A stretch of 64,000 nt of DNA from JACMQW01 sp964536965 (GCA_964536965.1 CAZIAL010000001.1:1-64000), one strand, 5' to 3'; numbered from the stretch's first letter, positions 25,954 to 35,313 are shown. Numbers and translations: made by a program. The notes: a model not told the origin generated them from the letters alone.

Positions 25954-26598
25954 CTAGTTGGTTCCGGTTCCCCGGATTTCCTTGATCTTCTGGATCATCC
26001 GAATGTTTTCCTGGTTCTGGGGCTGGAGGGAACTCGCGCGCGAATAGGATTGCAGCGCGCGCTCCAGGTCCTTCTGCAGGTAATGGACGTTTCCGAGCAG
26101 ACTGTGAAAGACCGGGACCGACGCGTACTTCACGATGTAGGTCGACAGGGCCTTTTCGGCTTCGAGATAATTTTTACGGTAGATCAGTCGCTGGACTTGC
26201 GCGACGGCGTCCGTGGAATCGACGAGGGCGTTCGCCGAGTCCTGGCAGGTTTTCGTCACGGAGTCTTCCGTGAGCTTCGCCTGGATGCGTCCGACGGTGC
26301 CGGCGCTCTGGGGCGGCAGCAGAAAACTTTCGGGTCGGAAACCGTCTTTCTGGACCTGGATCTGCGACTCGCTCGTAAACAGCCCCGGCATCTGCGCGGG
26401 GGTGATCGTCATCGGCGTCACGCCGATTTTCTGTCGGACGTTCCCCGTCGAGACGACGAAAATTTCCGCGCCCGCCGGATCGCTGTCCACGGAAAGTTGG
26501 CTGCTCGCGCATCCGCTGAACAACGAAGCGACACAGGTCGCGACCGTGGAAAGGGCGAGAATTCGAAGGTGCTGAATAGAAAAGATAGACCGGTCCAT
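25954..26598 (-). CDS. PEGA/TPR lipoprotein, first gene of the MotAB operon
   Basis: Start chosen at ATG 26598, just before the signal peptide; an in-frame ATG at 26637 adds 13 unlikely residues. The protein has 214 residues with lipobox LFSGC. A PEGA-like beta domain follows (QLSVDSDPAGAEIFVV, GVTPMTI, VQKDGFRP). A C-terminal helical region has tetratricopeptide-like repeats (NVHYLQKDLERALQSYSRASSLQPQ). It could assemble or anchor the motor complex at the outer membrane, by analogy with PEGA/TPR accessory lipoproteins of envelope machines. About 170 bp without a gene precede it and should hold the promoter. Confidence 0.7.
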   Translation of the reverse strand: MDRSIFSIQHLRILALSTVATCVASLFSGCASSQLSVDSDPAGAEIFVVSTGNVRQKIGVTPMTITPAQMPGLFTSESQIQVQKDGFRPESFLLPPQSAGTVGRIQAKLTEDSVTKTCQDSANALVDSTDAVAQVQRLIYRKNYLEAEKALSTYIVKYASVPVFHSLLGNVHYLQKDLERALQSYSRASSLQPQNQENIRMIQKIKEIRGTGTN

Positions 26599-26768
26599 AC
26601 CCGCTCTATCGGTGCCCCTGCGCAAACTCCTAAACATAATTTGAAGGATCTTGGGAAAATCTCAGTAAACGCGGGGAAATTTAAGCAATTCATTCCGAAC
26701 GTAATGAATCGGACAGGAACCGAGCGAAACTCCTTTGCTCCGACAAAGATTTGGCGGAATCGCTCGTT

Positions 26769-27425
26769 CTAGAACTTCGCTTCGGCGGCGGAGTAGTCGC
26801 GCAGAAACTCTCGGCTCGATTCGAGAGCTTGGTGGATCTGCTCGCCGATGCTCTGACCGGTTTCGACGTCCGACGGGTGGTGGACGCCCCCGAGCACGCG
26901 GTTCGTTCCGATTTGAATTCCGGCGGCCCGGAACTCTTCCGCTCGCGCCGGGAATAAGTCGGCTAAAACCAGTCCCCCGGCCATGCCCGCCGCGGCGTGC
27001 GAGCTCGGGTAGGACTTCGCTCCTCCCGGCTTACGGATGCACGGTGAAATTTCCGAGTCCGTGTCGTAGGGCCGTGGACGGCGGAACTCTTCCTTATAGG
27101 GGCGGGCCTCGTTCTCCGCCGTTTCGATCACCTCCGTCAGAAGATGCTCGAGGGCCGCGAATTCGCGTTTCGTCAGGAGGCCGGTCGATGGACCGAAGAG
27201 CACCTCGGCCGACATGAAGTTCTGCGCGCGCGCAGTGGCGCATTCCGCTTCGGTACGCACGTTCTGCCACCTGCGGAGTTCCTGGAAATCCCGTTTCGAC
27301 TCCGCCGATCCCGGTCGAGGAGGAGGGGGGACATCCCAGTTCGCGTCGAGCGAGTACCCGCCCGCGAAACTCGAACTCGAAGCCAGGAGAGCTAGCCCTA
27401 AAACGAAGCGGGAGGTCGATTTCAT
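26769..27425 (-). CDS. Exported class A acid phosphatase / PAP2 family protein
   Basis: The protein has 218 residues with a signal peptide (about 1-22, SSSFAGG). The three PAP2 phosphatase motifs are present: KEEFRRPRP (K-x6-RP type), SYPSSHAAAG (PSxH) and NRVLGGVHHPSDV (xR-x5-H-x3-D). Layout and length fit secreted non-specific acid phosphatases of the PhoN type, which release phosphate in the periplasm. It diverges from the unknown exported protein at 27532. Confidence 0.85.
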   Translation of the reverse strand: MKSTSRFVLGLALLASSSSFAGGYSLDANWDVPPPPRPGSAESKRDFQELRRWQNVRTEAECATARAQNFMSAEVLFGPSTGLLTKREFAALEHLLTEVIETAENEARPYKEEFRRPRPYDTDSEISPCIRKPGGAKSYPSSHAAAGMAGGLVLADLFPARAEEFRAAGIQIGTNRVLGGVHHPSDVETGQSIGEQIHQALESSREFLRDYSAAEAKF

Positions 27426-27531
27426 GTCAGTTTCCTAACGCGGCGCATTTAAAAGAACAAGTCGTTTTTCAAACCCTAACTTTCGTACTTTTCTTCCTTA
27501 TAGATGTCGCCTGGGCGGCCGATAGGAAATT

Positions 27532-29091
27532 ATGGGTCCTTGGTCTCATCGTTGGCTCGCGAGCATCTTAGCGACATCGCTCGCGTTTTCGGGGACCGCA
27601 TTCGCGCTGTCGGATGGACCCGATCCGTATTCGCCGATCGCGAAACGACCGAAACCTACCGCGGAGTCGCCCACTCCCCCGACCATCGAGGAACTGCGGC
27701 GCGCGAACTGGGACGAGATCCATCGTCTGAAAACCACCTCGGTCGGAAGTTATACGTTCGGGTCCGATTCGACCAAGTCGATGGCGGCGCTGGAAAGGGA
27801 TCTCGACGCTTCGATTCGCATCGGGGCCGAAACCGGAATTTATGGCGATACGACCGCGTACCGCGTCTGGTGGGAACGGAAGAAAAAATCCACCCTCCGG
27901 CCCGAGACTCTCCGCGCGGTCCAGGATCGATCGGTCGCGGAAACTGCGGCTCTCTTTTATTTCGCGTTCGTCGCCGATACCGCATTCGTACTCGAAGCGC
28001 AGCACCCGGGCGAAGGGCAGAAAAAACTCGAGGAAGCCATCGATCGCGTCGAAAACCGCTCGTTCTGGTACGTCGCCGTCGGCGCGGCTGCCGCAGGATT
28101 TTTCAGTTTCATTGGCAAGAAGTTCAGCGACGCTTTCGTCTTCGGTCCGGTGACTCGGGTGCTGAATTCCGCGCTCGAGCCGATGATGAAACCGGTTCTC
28201 GAAAAAGTGGACCAGCTCAGCTCTAAGCATATTTCTCCGCACATGATTTGGTGGCAGAAGCTTCTCGCCGGAAAGAAGGATCTCCAGGGACAGGATCCGG
28301 TGAAATATCCGGGCACCTCCACCGCGGAAAGCGCCCGTTACGAAAAAGAGCTCTGGGACGCGCTCTTGCCGGCGGAAAACATCAGCAAGTCGACCATGGC
28401 CAAGGCCATGAAAGAGGCCCGCGCGACCGGTCTCGACCTTCTGTACGGACAGTTCACGAAACTTTCGGATCGCCTCCAGAACATGGAAGTCGCGAAGCGG
28501 ACGGCGGAACTGCATTTCGCCCAGATCGTGAAGCCGCAGCTGGGCGCCGCCTTCACCGACGAATCGCTCGAGGAATTCGCCGAACTCTATCGTTGGCGCC
28601 AGGACATCCTGACTTACGAAAGCCAGCTGTCCGAAAAGGCCAGCGCGCGGGACGATGAGGTCGCGGCACTGGGCAAGCGCTGGCGCGATGCCGGCGCGAC
28701 GGAAGAGCAGATGAACAAAGTTTTCAACCACTACGCCGACCTCTACATCATGGATAACCGTCCGGCTTTCGTCCTCGCGGAATTCCTCGAGGTCGAGCGA
28801 CTCCGCCCGGAAGACAATATGGCGCTCTCGAAAGAGGCCCAGACGTGGCTGATTCTGAAGCGGCAAGAGATCGGCCGCCAAATTAACGGAGTTTACGAGG
28901 TTCTGACACGGCACAAGGATAAGATCGAAAGGCTCTTTAAGGCCTTCGGCACGGAGTACGACGTGATGGACCGGGTGAACGAGCGGGGTCATCCTTTCGG
29001 GGGCCCGGCCCGACCGCGTAAGACCCCTCCCGTGAAGAGCTGTCTCGAACTTCTGCGCGCCGCCGAGGTCGGGAAAAACATTCCCCGCTAA
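27532..29091 (+). CDS. Large exported protein of unknown function
   Basis: The protein has 519 residues. An N-terminal signal peptide (residues about 5-25, GTAFALS) is followed by a Pro-rich stretch, a hydrophobic segment near residue 180 (FWYVAVGAAAAGFFSFIG) that is a probable membrane helix, and a long helical, charged C-terminal part (residues about 250-500). No known motif is visible. An equally long frame exists on the opposite strand, but the signal peptide and the spacing to prs favour this strand. It lies 60 bp upstream of prs. Confidence 0.65.
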   Translation: MGPWSHRWLASILATSLAFSGTAFALSDGPDPYSPIAKRPKPTAESPTPPTIEELRRANWDEIHRLKTTSVGSYTFGSDSTKSMAALERDLDASIRIGAETGIYGDTTAYRVWWERKKKSTLRPETLRAVQDRSVAETAALFYFAFVADTAFVLEAQHPGEGQKKLEEAIDRVENRSFWYVAVGAAAAGFFSFIGKKFSDAFVFGPVTRVLNSALEPMMKPVLEKVDQLSSKHISPHMIWWQKLLAGKKDLQGQDPVKYPGTSTAESARYEKELWDALLPAENISKSTMAKAMKEARATGLDLLYGQFTKLSDRLQNMEVAKRTAELHFAQIVKPQLGAAFTDESLEEFAELYRWRQDILTYESQLSEKASARDDEVAALGKRWRDAGATEEQMNKVFNHYADLYIMDNRPAFVLAEFLEVERLRPEDNMALSKEAQTWLILKRQEIGRQINGVYEVLTRHKDKIERLFKAFGTEYDVMDRVNERGHPFGGPARPRKTPPVKSCLELLRAAEVGKNIPR

Positions 29092-29151
29092 GGCGTTCGA
29101 CGCACCGCTTTCTTTCTTGGAAAACACAGCTATTTTCGGTAGTTCTCCGGC

Positions 29152-30102
29152 ATGCGCGTTCGTGACTGGGTCATTCTCTCCGGCAGTGCCAATCGTCCCT
29201 TAACCGAGAAGATCTGCGTGCGACTGGGGAAGCCGAACGGTCAGATCGATATCCGCCGCTTTTCGGACGCCGAGATCTTCGTCGAGATCGGCGAGAACGT
29301 CCGGGGACGCGATTGTTACGTCGTCCAGTCCACTTGCCGCCCGGTGAACGACAATCTGATGGAACTTCTCGTGACGATCGACGCTCTGAAACGCGCGTCG
29401 GCGAAAGAGATCACCGCGGTCATCCCTTACTTCGGTTACGCCCGCCAGGACCGGAAAGTTCAGCCGCGGACTCCGATTTCCGCGAAGCTCGTATCGGATC
29501 TGATCACCGCGGCCGGCGCGACCCGCGTCGTGACGATGGATCTCCACGCCGGCCAGATCCAAGGCTTCTTCAACATCCCGGTCGATAACCTTTTCTCCGC
29601 GCCCGTGATTCTCGCGCATCTGAAGGCGCTGAATTTCGAGCCGGCGAAACTCGTGATCGTCTCGCCCGATGCGGGCGGGGTCGAACGCGCCCGCGCTTAC
29701 GCGAAACGCCTCGAGTGCGGCGTCGCGATGATCGATAAGCGTCGTACGGGTGCGAACGTCGCCAAGGCCATGAACATCATCGGGGAAGTCGACGGAAAAA
29801 CCGCGATCATCGTCGACGACATGATCGACACCGCGGGCACGCTGATCGAAGGCGTGAACGCGATTCTTTCCCACGGCGGCACCGACGTTTACGCGGCGGC
29901 TACCCACGGCGTCCTCTCCGGCCCCGCGATCGAACGCATTAACGGATCACCGATCAAACAAGTGCTCGTCACCGATACGATCCCGCTCTCCGAATCCGCT
30001 CGCGAGTCGAAGAAAATCGTCCAGCTCTCGGTTTCGGATATTCTCGCCGAGGCGATCCACCGGATTCATAACTACGACAGCGTTTCCCAGCTGTTCGTCT
30101 AA
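29152..30102 (+). CDS. prs: Ribose-phosphate pyrophosphokinase (PRPP synthase)
   Basis: This 316-residue enzyme makes PRPP from ribose 5-phosphate and ATP for nucleotide, His and Trp synthesis. Diagnostic segments are SGSANRPLTEKI, RFSDAEIFVEI, the flexible loop YFGYARQDRK, TMDLHAGQIQGFF, the metal-binding VSPDAGGVERA and the PRPP-binding IIVDDMIDTAGTL. Length is normal. It is followed by pth (27 bp) and ychF, an arrangement known from many bacteria. No L25/Ctc gene lies between. Confidence 0.97.
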   Translation: MRVRDWVILSGSANRPLTEKICVRLGKPNGQIDIRRFSDAEIFVEIGENVRGRDCYVVQSTCRPVNDNLMELLVTIDALKRASAKEITAVIPYFGYARQDRKVQPRTPISAKLVSDLITAAGATRVVTMDLHAGQIQGFFNIPVDNLFSAPVILAHLKALNFEPAKLVIVSPDAGGVERARAYAKRLECGVAMIDKRRTGANVAKAMNIIGEVDGKTAIIVDDMIDTAGTLIEGVNAILSHGGTDVYAAATHGVLSGPAIERINGSPIKQVLVTDTIPLSESARESKKIVQLSVSDILAEAIHRIHNYDSVSQLFV

Positions 30103-30128
30103 AGTTCAGATAGGACGAAGATTCGGTC

Positions 30129-30716
30129 GTGAAGATTATCGTCGGTCTTGGCAATCCTGGCGCGAAGTACGAAACCACCCGGCATAACGTCGGTTGGCTC
30201 GCGCTCGATCGCATTATCGACGCCTGGAAAGCGACCGGGCCGAAGACGCAGAACCAGGCCGAGGTCTGGACCGCGAGCCACGCGGGCGAAAAAGTCCTGC
30301 TCGTGAAGCCGCAGACCTTCATGAATCTCTCCGGTCGCGCGGTCGCGCCGCTTCTCCAGTTCTACAAGGCCGGGATCTCCGATCTAATCGTCATTTACGA
30401 CGAAGTCGATTTGCCGCCCGCGGGGCTGAAGCTGAAGACCGGTGGCGGATCGGGGGGGCATAACGGCCTTAAGTCGATCGACGAATCGCTCGGCGGCGAG
30501 AACGGTTACCACCGCGTGCGGATCGGGATCGGACACCCGCGCGATTTCAATCCGCAGATGGACCTGGCGGACTGGGTCCTCGGACAATTTACCCAGAGCG
30601 AATGCGACGCTCTGGATCCGGTGCTCGAACGCGTGCGCGAGGCGGTTTCACTGCTCGTCGCGAACGACCCGAAAAAAGCGATGAATCTTTACAACACGAA
30701 GATAGGAAATCAGTAA
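30129..30716 (+). CDS. pth: Peptidyl-tRNA hydrolase
   Basis: This 195-residue enzyme releases peptides from prematurely dissociated peptidyl-tRNA. Conserved blocks are GLGNPGAKYETTRHNVGW (catalytic His in TRHNVG), KPQTFMNLSG, YDEVDLPPAGLKLKTGGGSGGHNG and HRVRIGIGHP. The start is GTG 30129, preceded by GGACGAAG, and the conserved KIIVGLGNPG begins at codon 2, which fixes it. The stop is 2 bp before the ychF ATG. Confidence 0.97.
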   Translation: MKIIVGLGNPGAKYETTRHNVGWLALDRIIDAWKATGPKTQNQAEVWTASHAGEKVLLVKPQTFMNLSGRAVAPLLQFYKAGISDLIVIYDEVDLPPAGLKLKTGGGSGGHNGLKSIDESLGGENGYHRVRIGIGHPRDFNPQMDLADWVLGQFTQSECDALDPVLERVREAVSLLVANDPKKAMNLYNTKIGNQ

Positions 30717-30718
30717 TC

Positions 30719-31822
30719 ATGGGATTTAAATGCGGCATCGTAGGACTTCCAAACGTCGGTAAATCGACGATTTTCAACGCCCTGACATCGGGTAAGGCCG
30801 AGGCGGCGAACTATCCGTTCTGCACGATCGAGCCGAATACCGGCATCGTGAAGGTACCTGATCCTCGGCTGCACGACATCGCCGAATGCATTCCCCCGCA
30901 GAAGCTGATCCCGACGGAGATGACCTTCGTCGATATCGCGGGACTCGTGAAGGGCGCTTCGAAGGGCGAGGGCCTCGGAAACCAGTTCCTCGGGCATATC
31001 CGCGAAACGAACGCGATCGCGCACGTCGTCCGCTGCTTCCAGGATTCGAACGTCGTGCACGTCGACGGCTCCGTCAGCCCGGTCCGCGACATCGAAGTCA
31101 TCGATCTCGAGCTGATCCTGGCCGATCTCGACGCCGTGACGAAACGGTACACTTCGCTCGAGAAGGCCGCCCGCGGCGGTACGGACAAAAAGGCCGCCGC
31201 CCAGCTCGGCGTTCTACAGCCGGTGCGTGCCGCGCTCGAAGCGGGTAAACCCGTTCGCTCCCTCGGTCTTTCCGAAGAGCAGCTCGCCCTCATCCACGAT
31301 TATCATCTGATTACCGCGAAAAAGGTGATGTACATCGCGAACGTCGATGAAGGAGACGTCGCGCAGCCCGAGAAGAATCCGCTGTACCAGCAGGTCGTCG
31401 AATTCGCGAAAAAAGAGGGCTCCCCGGTGGTCGCCATCTGCGGAAAAATCGAAGGCGAACTCGCGGAGCTCGACATCGCCGATCGCGCGGCCTTTCTAAA
31501 GGACATGGGAATGGACGAGTCCGGTCTCGCGAAAGTCATTCGCGCCGGCTACGGCCTGCTCGGACTCCAGACCTATTTCACCGCGGGCGAGGTCGAAGTT
31601 CGCGCGTGGACCTTCGAAAAGGGCTGGAAGGCGCCCCAGTGCGCGGGCGTCATCCATACCGATTTCGAAAAGGGATTCATCCGCGCGGAAGTCTACTCGT
31701 ACGAAGACCTGATGAAACACCGGACGGAAGCCAAAGTGAAAGACGCCGGCGCCCTTCGGGTGGAAGGCAAAGAGTACGTCGTCAAAGACGGCGACATCAT
31801 GCACTTCCGGTTCAACGTCTAG
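30719..31822 (+). CDS. ychF: YchF/OLA1-family ribosome-associated ATPase
   Basis: The protein has 367 residues. P-loop GLPNVGKSTIFNALT, switch region YPFCTIEPNTGIV, G3 DIAGLVKGASKGEGLGNQF and the NVDE form of G4 characterise the Obg-like ATPase YchF. A coiled insert (ILADLDAVTKRY) and a C-terminal TGS domain (TYFTAGEVEVRAWTF, VVKDGDIMHFRFNV) complete it. The frame runs upstream, but the family's MGFKCGIVGLPNVGKS fixes ATG 30719. Its last 11 bp overlap the end of the convergent protease gene. Confidence 0.97.
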   Translation: MGFKCGIVGLPNVGKSTIFNALTSGKAEAANYPFCTIEPNTGIVKVPDPRLHDIAECIPPQKLIPTEMTFVDIAGLVKGASKGEGLGNQFLGHIRETNAIAHVVRCFQDSNVVHVDGSVSPVRDIEVIDLELILADLDAVTKRYTSLEKAARGGTDKKAAAQLGVLQPVRAALEAGKPVRSLGLSEEQLALIHDYHLITAKKVMYIANVDEGDVAQPEKNPLYQQVVEFAKKEGSPVVAICGKIEGELAELDIADRAAFLKDMGMDESGLAKVIRAGYGLLGLQTYFTAGEVEVRAWTFEKGWKAPQCAGVIHTDFEKGFIRAEVYSYEDLMKHRTEAKVKDAGALRVEGKEYVVKDGDIMHFRFNV

Positions 31823-32708
31823 GCCATTTGCTCGAGGGCTTCGCCGTGGCGGTCGGAGAGGGCGTCGGCGCGGGCCGACGTTGGGGCGGATTCTTCGGTT
31901 TCTGGAGCTTGCATCCGCGACGGTCGAGATCGATATCGCCATCGGAGGTCAGGCAGGCCAGCACGGGAGAAACCCGGGTCGCGTAAGTGCGCCCGTGGAA
32001 AGCCAGTCGTTCGCCGCCCTTCAGCACTTCGCAGGGGTTGTCGAGCGTACAGAGCCCGCCCGCGGCGTTGGATTTGCTGATGATGCCGACGATCGCCGAA
32101 GTGGTCGAGTCGAGCAGGGGAGTTCCCGACCAGCCGCCCTGGACCGGACAAGGCTCGCGAAGCGCGATCGCATTTCGATAAGTCCATGCGTCTTCGGCCA
32201 GGCTCTCCACGATGTGGGATACGCCGCAAAGCTGTTTTTCTTTCCAGTAACCGGAAATGATCTGGACGGAGGAGTCGACCTTCGCATCGACGTCGGCAAT
32301 CTCGTAGATGCGCGCGCCCTTCGCTTCGAGATCGCGGTAGGTCGATCGCAGCTCCACGAGCGCAAGGTCCGTCCCCGTCATCGTCGCGTAAAGGACGCGG
32401 GTCGGGGTGGTTTCCACCGGAGATTCGGTTCCGACATAGATCGAGATGGACCCGCGCTCATAGGGCGCGTCTACGAGCGCATCCTCGGGATCGATCATCT
32501 TCGCGCGCGCGCAGTGACCGTTCGTCAGGAGGACCGCCGGCTGGTCGGCGCCGCGGCCTAGGCGAACGAGGGCACCCGAGCAGGTGAGGGACGCCATTCC
32601 GCGCAGATCTTCCGGCGTGGCGGGAAATGCGTCGGCTTTCGCGACCGAAGAAAGGGCCGCGGGCAGGAAGAGCATGAATGCAGCGACGGTGAAGACCCGA
32701 ATCGACAT
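31812..32708 (-). CDS. Exported trypsin-like serine protease
   Basis: The protein has 298 residues from ATG 32708; AGGGGG lies just upstream and a signal peptide follows (to about AKADA). In-frame codons further upstream to 32900 are rejected. The chymotrypsin-fold triad is visible: His in VLLTNGHCARA, Asp in TGTDLALVEL and Ser in VQGGWSGTPLLD. Cysteines could form disulfides. The C-terminus is a Pro/Thr-rich tail (RRPAPTPSPTATAKP). Target unknown. Its stop lies inside the end of ychF. Confidence 0.82.
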   Translation of the reverse strand: MSIRVFTVAAFMLFLPAALSSVAKADAFPATPEDLRGMASLTCSGALVRLGRGADQPAVLLTNGHCARAKMIDPEDALVDAPYERGSISIYVGTESPVETTPTRVLYATMTGTDLALVELRSTYRDLEAKGARIYEIADVDAKVDSSVQIISGYWKEKQLCGVSHIVESLAEDAWTYRNAIALREPCPVQGGWSGTPLLDSTTSAIVGIISKSNAAGGLCTLDNPCEVLKGGERLAFHGRTYATRVSPVLACLTSDGDIDLDRRGCKLQKPKNPPQRRPAPTPSPTATAKPSSKWPRR

Positions 32709-32794
32709 GAAACCCCCTGGTCCGCCTTCATAGCCGAAAACAACGCGCATTGTCAATCTTGGTTCGGCAGCGGATAAACCCTCGAGATCAAGCG

Positions 32795-33826
32795 CTATTC
32801 TGCCGCGAGCAGGAGGACGGCGTTGGCGACGGCCTCCGTCGTTTTCGCGAAATAATCGAGGTGCATCCGGCCGATCTTGTCGCAGCTCCGGTGGTAGCAA
32901 GGATTCGAATCTCCGCCGAAGAAGTTCTGCGAAACCACGATCGCCGGAATGCCCGCCTTCCAGAAATTGGCGTGGTCACTGCGGTCCGTACAGGCTTCCG
33001 TGACGACGAGGCCGTTTTTCAGCCCGCGCACGGCTTCGATGACCGCGTCCGCAAGGAACTGCGAGTCCGAGCGGTCGCAGGAGATGACGTGAAACTTCCC
33101 GTCGTTCCGCCCGTTATAGCCGAGCATCTCGATCTGGAAGTCGCCGAGAATGCGGCTCTTCTCGCCGCTGGCCGAAAGTTCTTTTACATAGGCCGCGGAC
33201 CCGACCAGCCCGAGTTCTTCTTCGTCGAAAGCGACGAACCGAACCCCGTGCTCAAGCACCTTGTCGGAAAGCAGCTTCGCGGTCGCCAGCAGCGCCACGG
33301 TGCCGCTCGCGTCGTCATCCGCGCCGGGGTTGTTCACCGAATCGTAATGGGCGGAGACGATCAGGAACTTTCCCGACTTTCCTTTCCGTTCCGCGACGAG
33401 ATTCACGCCCGTGCGGTAGCGGTGCTCCGAGACCCTAAAGCCGTGCTGCTCGAACTCGTGACGGAGGAAGACGCGGGCTTCCGCGCGACCTTTTTCGCCG
33501 CCCCGATTCGCAAGCACCGGATCGTGCTCACCGGAGAGGATCTCGAGCTTGTCGACGATGTATTCCGAATCCACCGCATAGAGATCCGTTCTCGAATAGC
33601 GGAGGAGATTCCGTCGGGCGGGAAGGCGCGAGCGTCCCTCGCGGTAGCTTCGGTAAGCCGCGCGATCTTCGCTCCAGAGATGGTCTTCGCGGCCATCGAG
33701 TTCGTGACGATGGGCTTCGACCTCCGAAGAGCCGAAGAGGGTAAATCCGAGAATGACGGATAAAATTCCGAAACCGACCACACCGACCGATCGGCGAATG
33801 GAATGTCTGAACCAATTCTGAATCAT
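32795..33826 (-). CDS. Membrane-anchored or exported M28 family aminopeptidase
   Basis: The protein has 343 residues; an N-terminal hydrophobic segment (about 12-32) directs export. M28 zinc ligands and catalytic acids are in order: SAHYDSVNNPGADDDASG (His, Asp, bridging Asp), FDEEELGLVGS (catalytic Glu and ligand Glu), TDRSDHANFWKAGIPAI (Asp) and NPCYHRSCD (His). Cysteines in CYHRSC and TEACTD suggest disulfides. It probably trims peptides outside the cytoplasm and lies 86 bp upstream of the serine protease gene on the same strand. Confidence 0.88.
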   Translation of the reverse strand: MIQNWFRHSIRRSVGVVGFGILSVILGFTLFGSSEVEAHRHELDGREDHLWSEDRAAYRSYREGRSRLPARRNLLRYSRTDLYAVDSEYIVDKLEILSGEHDPVLANRGGEKGRAEARVFLRHEFEQHGFRVSEHRYRTGVNLVAERKGKSGKFLIVSAHYDSVNNPGADDDASGTVALLATAKLLSDKVLEHGVRFVAFDEEELGLVGSAAYVKELSASGEKSRILGDFQIEMLGYNGRNDGKFHVISCDRSDSQFLADAVIEAVRGLKNGLVVTEACTDRSDHANFWKAGIPAIVVSQNFFGGDSNPCYHRSCDKIGRMHLDYFAKTTEAVANAVLLLAAE

Positions 33827-33959
33827 CTGATCTCTCTCCCGAGAAGAGGCGAGTACCGCCTCCGAAAAATTTTCGCCGCACGACTTCGAAACGTATGATT
33901 GCTATGGCAGAAAATTTCGAAAAAAGCGCCGCGCGCCGCGTCTGAAAGACGATTTCTTT

Positions 33960-34865
33960 TCAGTGGTTCGTGCCGGCTAACGTGGCGAAGACATGCAGGA
34001 CATGCGGGAAAAGAACGTCCATGGATTCTTCCACCGCGCGCCGACTTCCCGGCAGGGGCAGCACGAGCGTTTTTCCGATCATCCCGGCGACTCCGCGAGA
34101 AAGCATGGCATAAGGCGTGCGATCCTGTCCGTAGCGGCGGAAGGCGTCCATGATTCCCGGAATCTCGCGATCGAGCAGGGGTCGGAGCGCTTCGGGCGTC
34201 ACGTCCCGGGGGGACAGGCCGGTTCCGCCGGTAAAGAGGAGAAGGTCCACGCCCTCCGCGCTCATCGCCTTCGCGCAGTCGCGGATCGTTTCGAGGTCGT
34301 CGGGAATGATCCGGTACCCGACCGAAGAGAATCCATCCCGTTCAAGCCGTTCGACGAGGAACTTTCCGGAGGTATCCGGCTTTTCCCCGCGGGAAGCCGT
34401 GTCCGAGCAGACGACGACGGCCGCGCGAAGCGCCGCCGTCGGAGAGGTGAAGCTCGTCTTCCCACCCTGCTTTTCCTCCAGGCGGATCGTGCCGATCTCG
34501 ACGCCCGAATCGATCGGCTTCAGCATGTCGTAAATCGTGAGCGCGGTGACCGCCGCCCCGTGCATCGCTTCGACCTCGACGCCGGTTTTATAGATCGTAT
34601 GGACTTCGACCCGAATTTCGATCGTCGTTCCGACGACTTCGTGCCGAATGGCGGCGTACTCGACGGGGAGGGGATGGCAGTCGGGAATGACGTCGCTGGT
34701 CTTCTTCACCGCGAGAAGTCCGGCCGCGCGCGAGAACTCGAAAACATCGCCCTTCGGGACCCGTTTGCCTTCGATGGCCTCGATCGTCGAGCGTTCCGAG
34801 ACTTTTACCACGGCCAGCGCGGTGGCCCTGCGGAGGGTGGAGGACTTATGCGTGATGCTGTTCAT
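33960..34865 (-). CDS. MoaC-MoaB/Mog fusion (molybdopterin synthesis)
   Basis: The protein has 301 residues. Residues about 8-155 are MoaC (cyclic pyranopterin phosphate synthase step): CHPLPVEYAAI, VEVHTIYKTGVEVEAM, ALTIYDMLK, IRLEEKQGGKTS. Residues about 160-301 are MoaB/MogA (molybdopterin adenylylation): VVVCSDTASRGEKPDTSG, LLLFTGGTGLSPRDVTPEAL, GKTLVLPLPGSRRAVEE. Such fusions are known in several phyla. Start 34865 gives a 20-bp overlap with moaE; the longer frame to 35102 is antisense-like. It is the last gene of the Moco operon. Confidence 0.93.
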   Translation of the reverse strand: MNSITHKSSTLRRATALAVVKVSERSTIEAIEGKRVPKGDVFEFSRAAGLLAVKKTSDVIPDCHPLPVEYAAIRHEVVGTTIEIRVEVHTIYKTGVEVEAMHGAAVTALTIYDMLKPIDSGVEIGTIRLEEKQGGKTSFTSPTAALRAAVVVCSDTASRGEKPDTSGKFLVERLERDGFSSVGYRIIPDDLETIRDCAKAMSAEGVDLLLFTGGTGLSPRDVTPEALRPLLDREIPGIMDAFRRYGQDRTPYAMLSRGVAGMIGKTLVLPLPGSRRAVEESMDVLFPHVLHVFATLAGTNH

Positions 34866-35313
34866 GCGAGGTGTTTTCCTTCCAGCGATGTTCGTCGGTT
34901 TCGAAGATTTCTTTTCCCCAGATCGGGAGCTCGGCTTTAATTCGTTCGACGAGCTCGTCGCAGGCGTCGAGCGCCGCGCGCCGCCGCGTCGAAGAGACGA
35001 AGACCGAAAGGCAAAGTTCCCCGGCGGCGACCCGACCGAGGCTATGGGAGACGTGCAGGCACTCCAGCGGAAACTTCGCGAAGATGGATTCCCGGATCTC
35101 ATGCATCTTCTGGAGGGCCATCGACTCGTAGGCCTCGTAATGGATCGCCACGACCCGTTTTCCGTCGATCGAATCCGCGCGAACCTGTCCGAGAAATATT
35201 GCGTGCGCGCCGATCCCGGTCTTCGATCCGTGGGCGCCGATGCTTTCCGCGAGGTCCGCGGTAGGGAGCGGACCAGGGACGAAGATATTCTTGGGCGTTC
35301 TTTTCGTGCTCAT
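34846..35313 (-). CDS. moaE: Molybdopterin synthase large subunit MoaE
   Basis: The protein has 155 residues. MoaE features are IFLGQVRAD, HYEAYESMALQKMHEI, HSLGRVAAGELCLSVFVSS, the Arg-rich RRRAALDACDELVERIK and PIWGKEIFETDEHRWKE with the active-site Lys. It transfers dithiolene sulfur from MoaD to precursor Z. It overlaps moeB by 4 bp upstream and the moaC-moaB fusion by 20 bp downstream. Confidence 0.95.
   Translation of the reverse strand: MSTKRTPKNIFVPGPLPTADLAESIGAHGSKTGIGAHAIFLGQVRADSIDGKRVVAIHYEAYESMALQKMHEIRESIFAKFPLECLHVSHSLGRVAAGELCLSVFVSSTRRRAALDACDELVERIKAELPIWGKEIFETDEHRWKENTSHEQHHA

Noticed and set aside
27568..29127. 519-codon frame antisense to the exported protein at 27532
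   Set aside because: It has no signal peptide or recognisable fold and mirrors the plus-strand gene. GC-rich coding DNA often leaves long open antisense frames.
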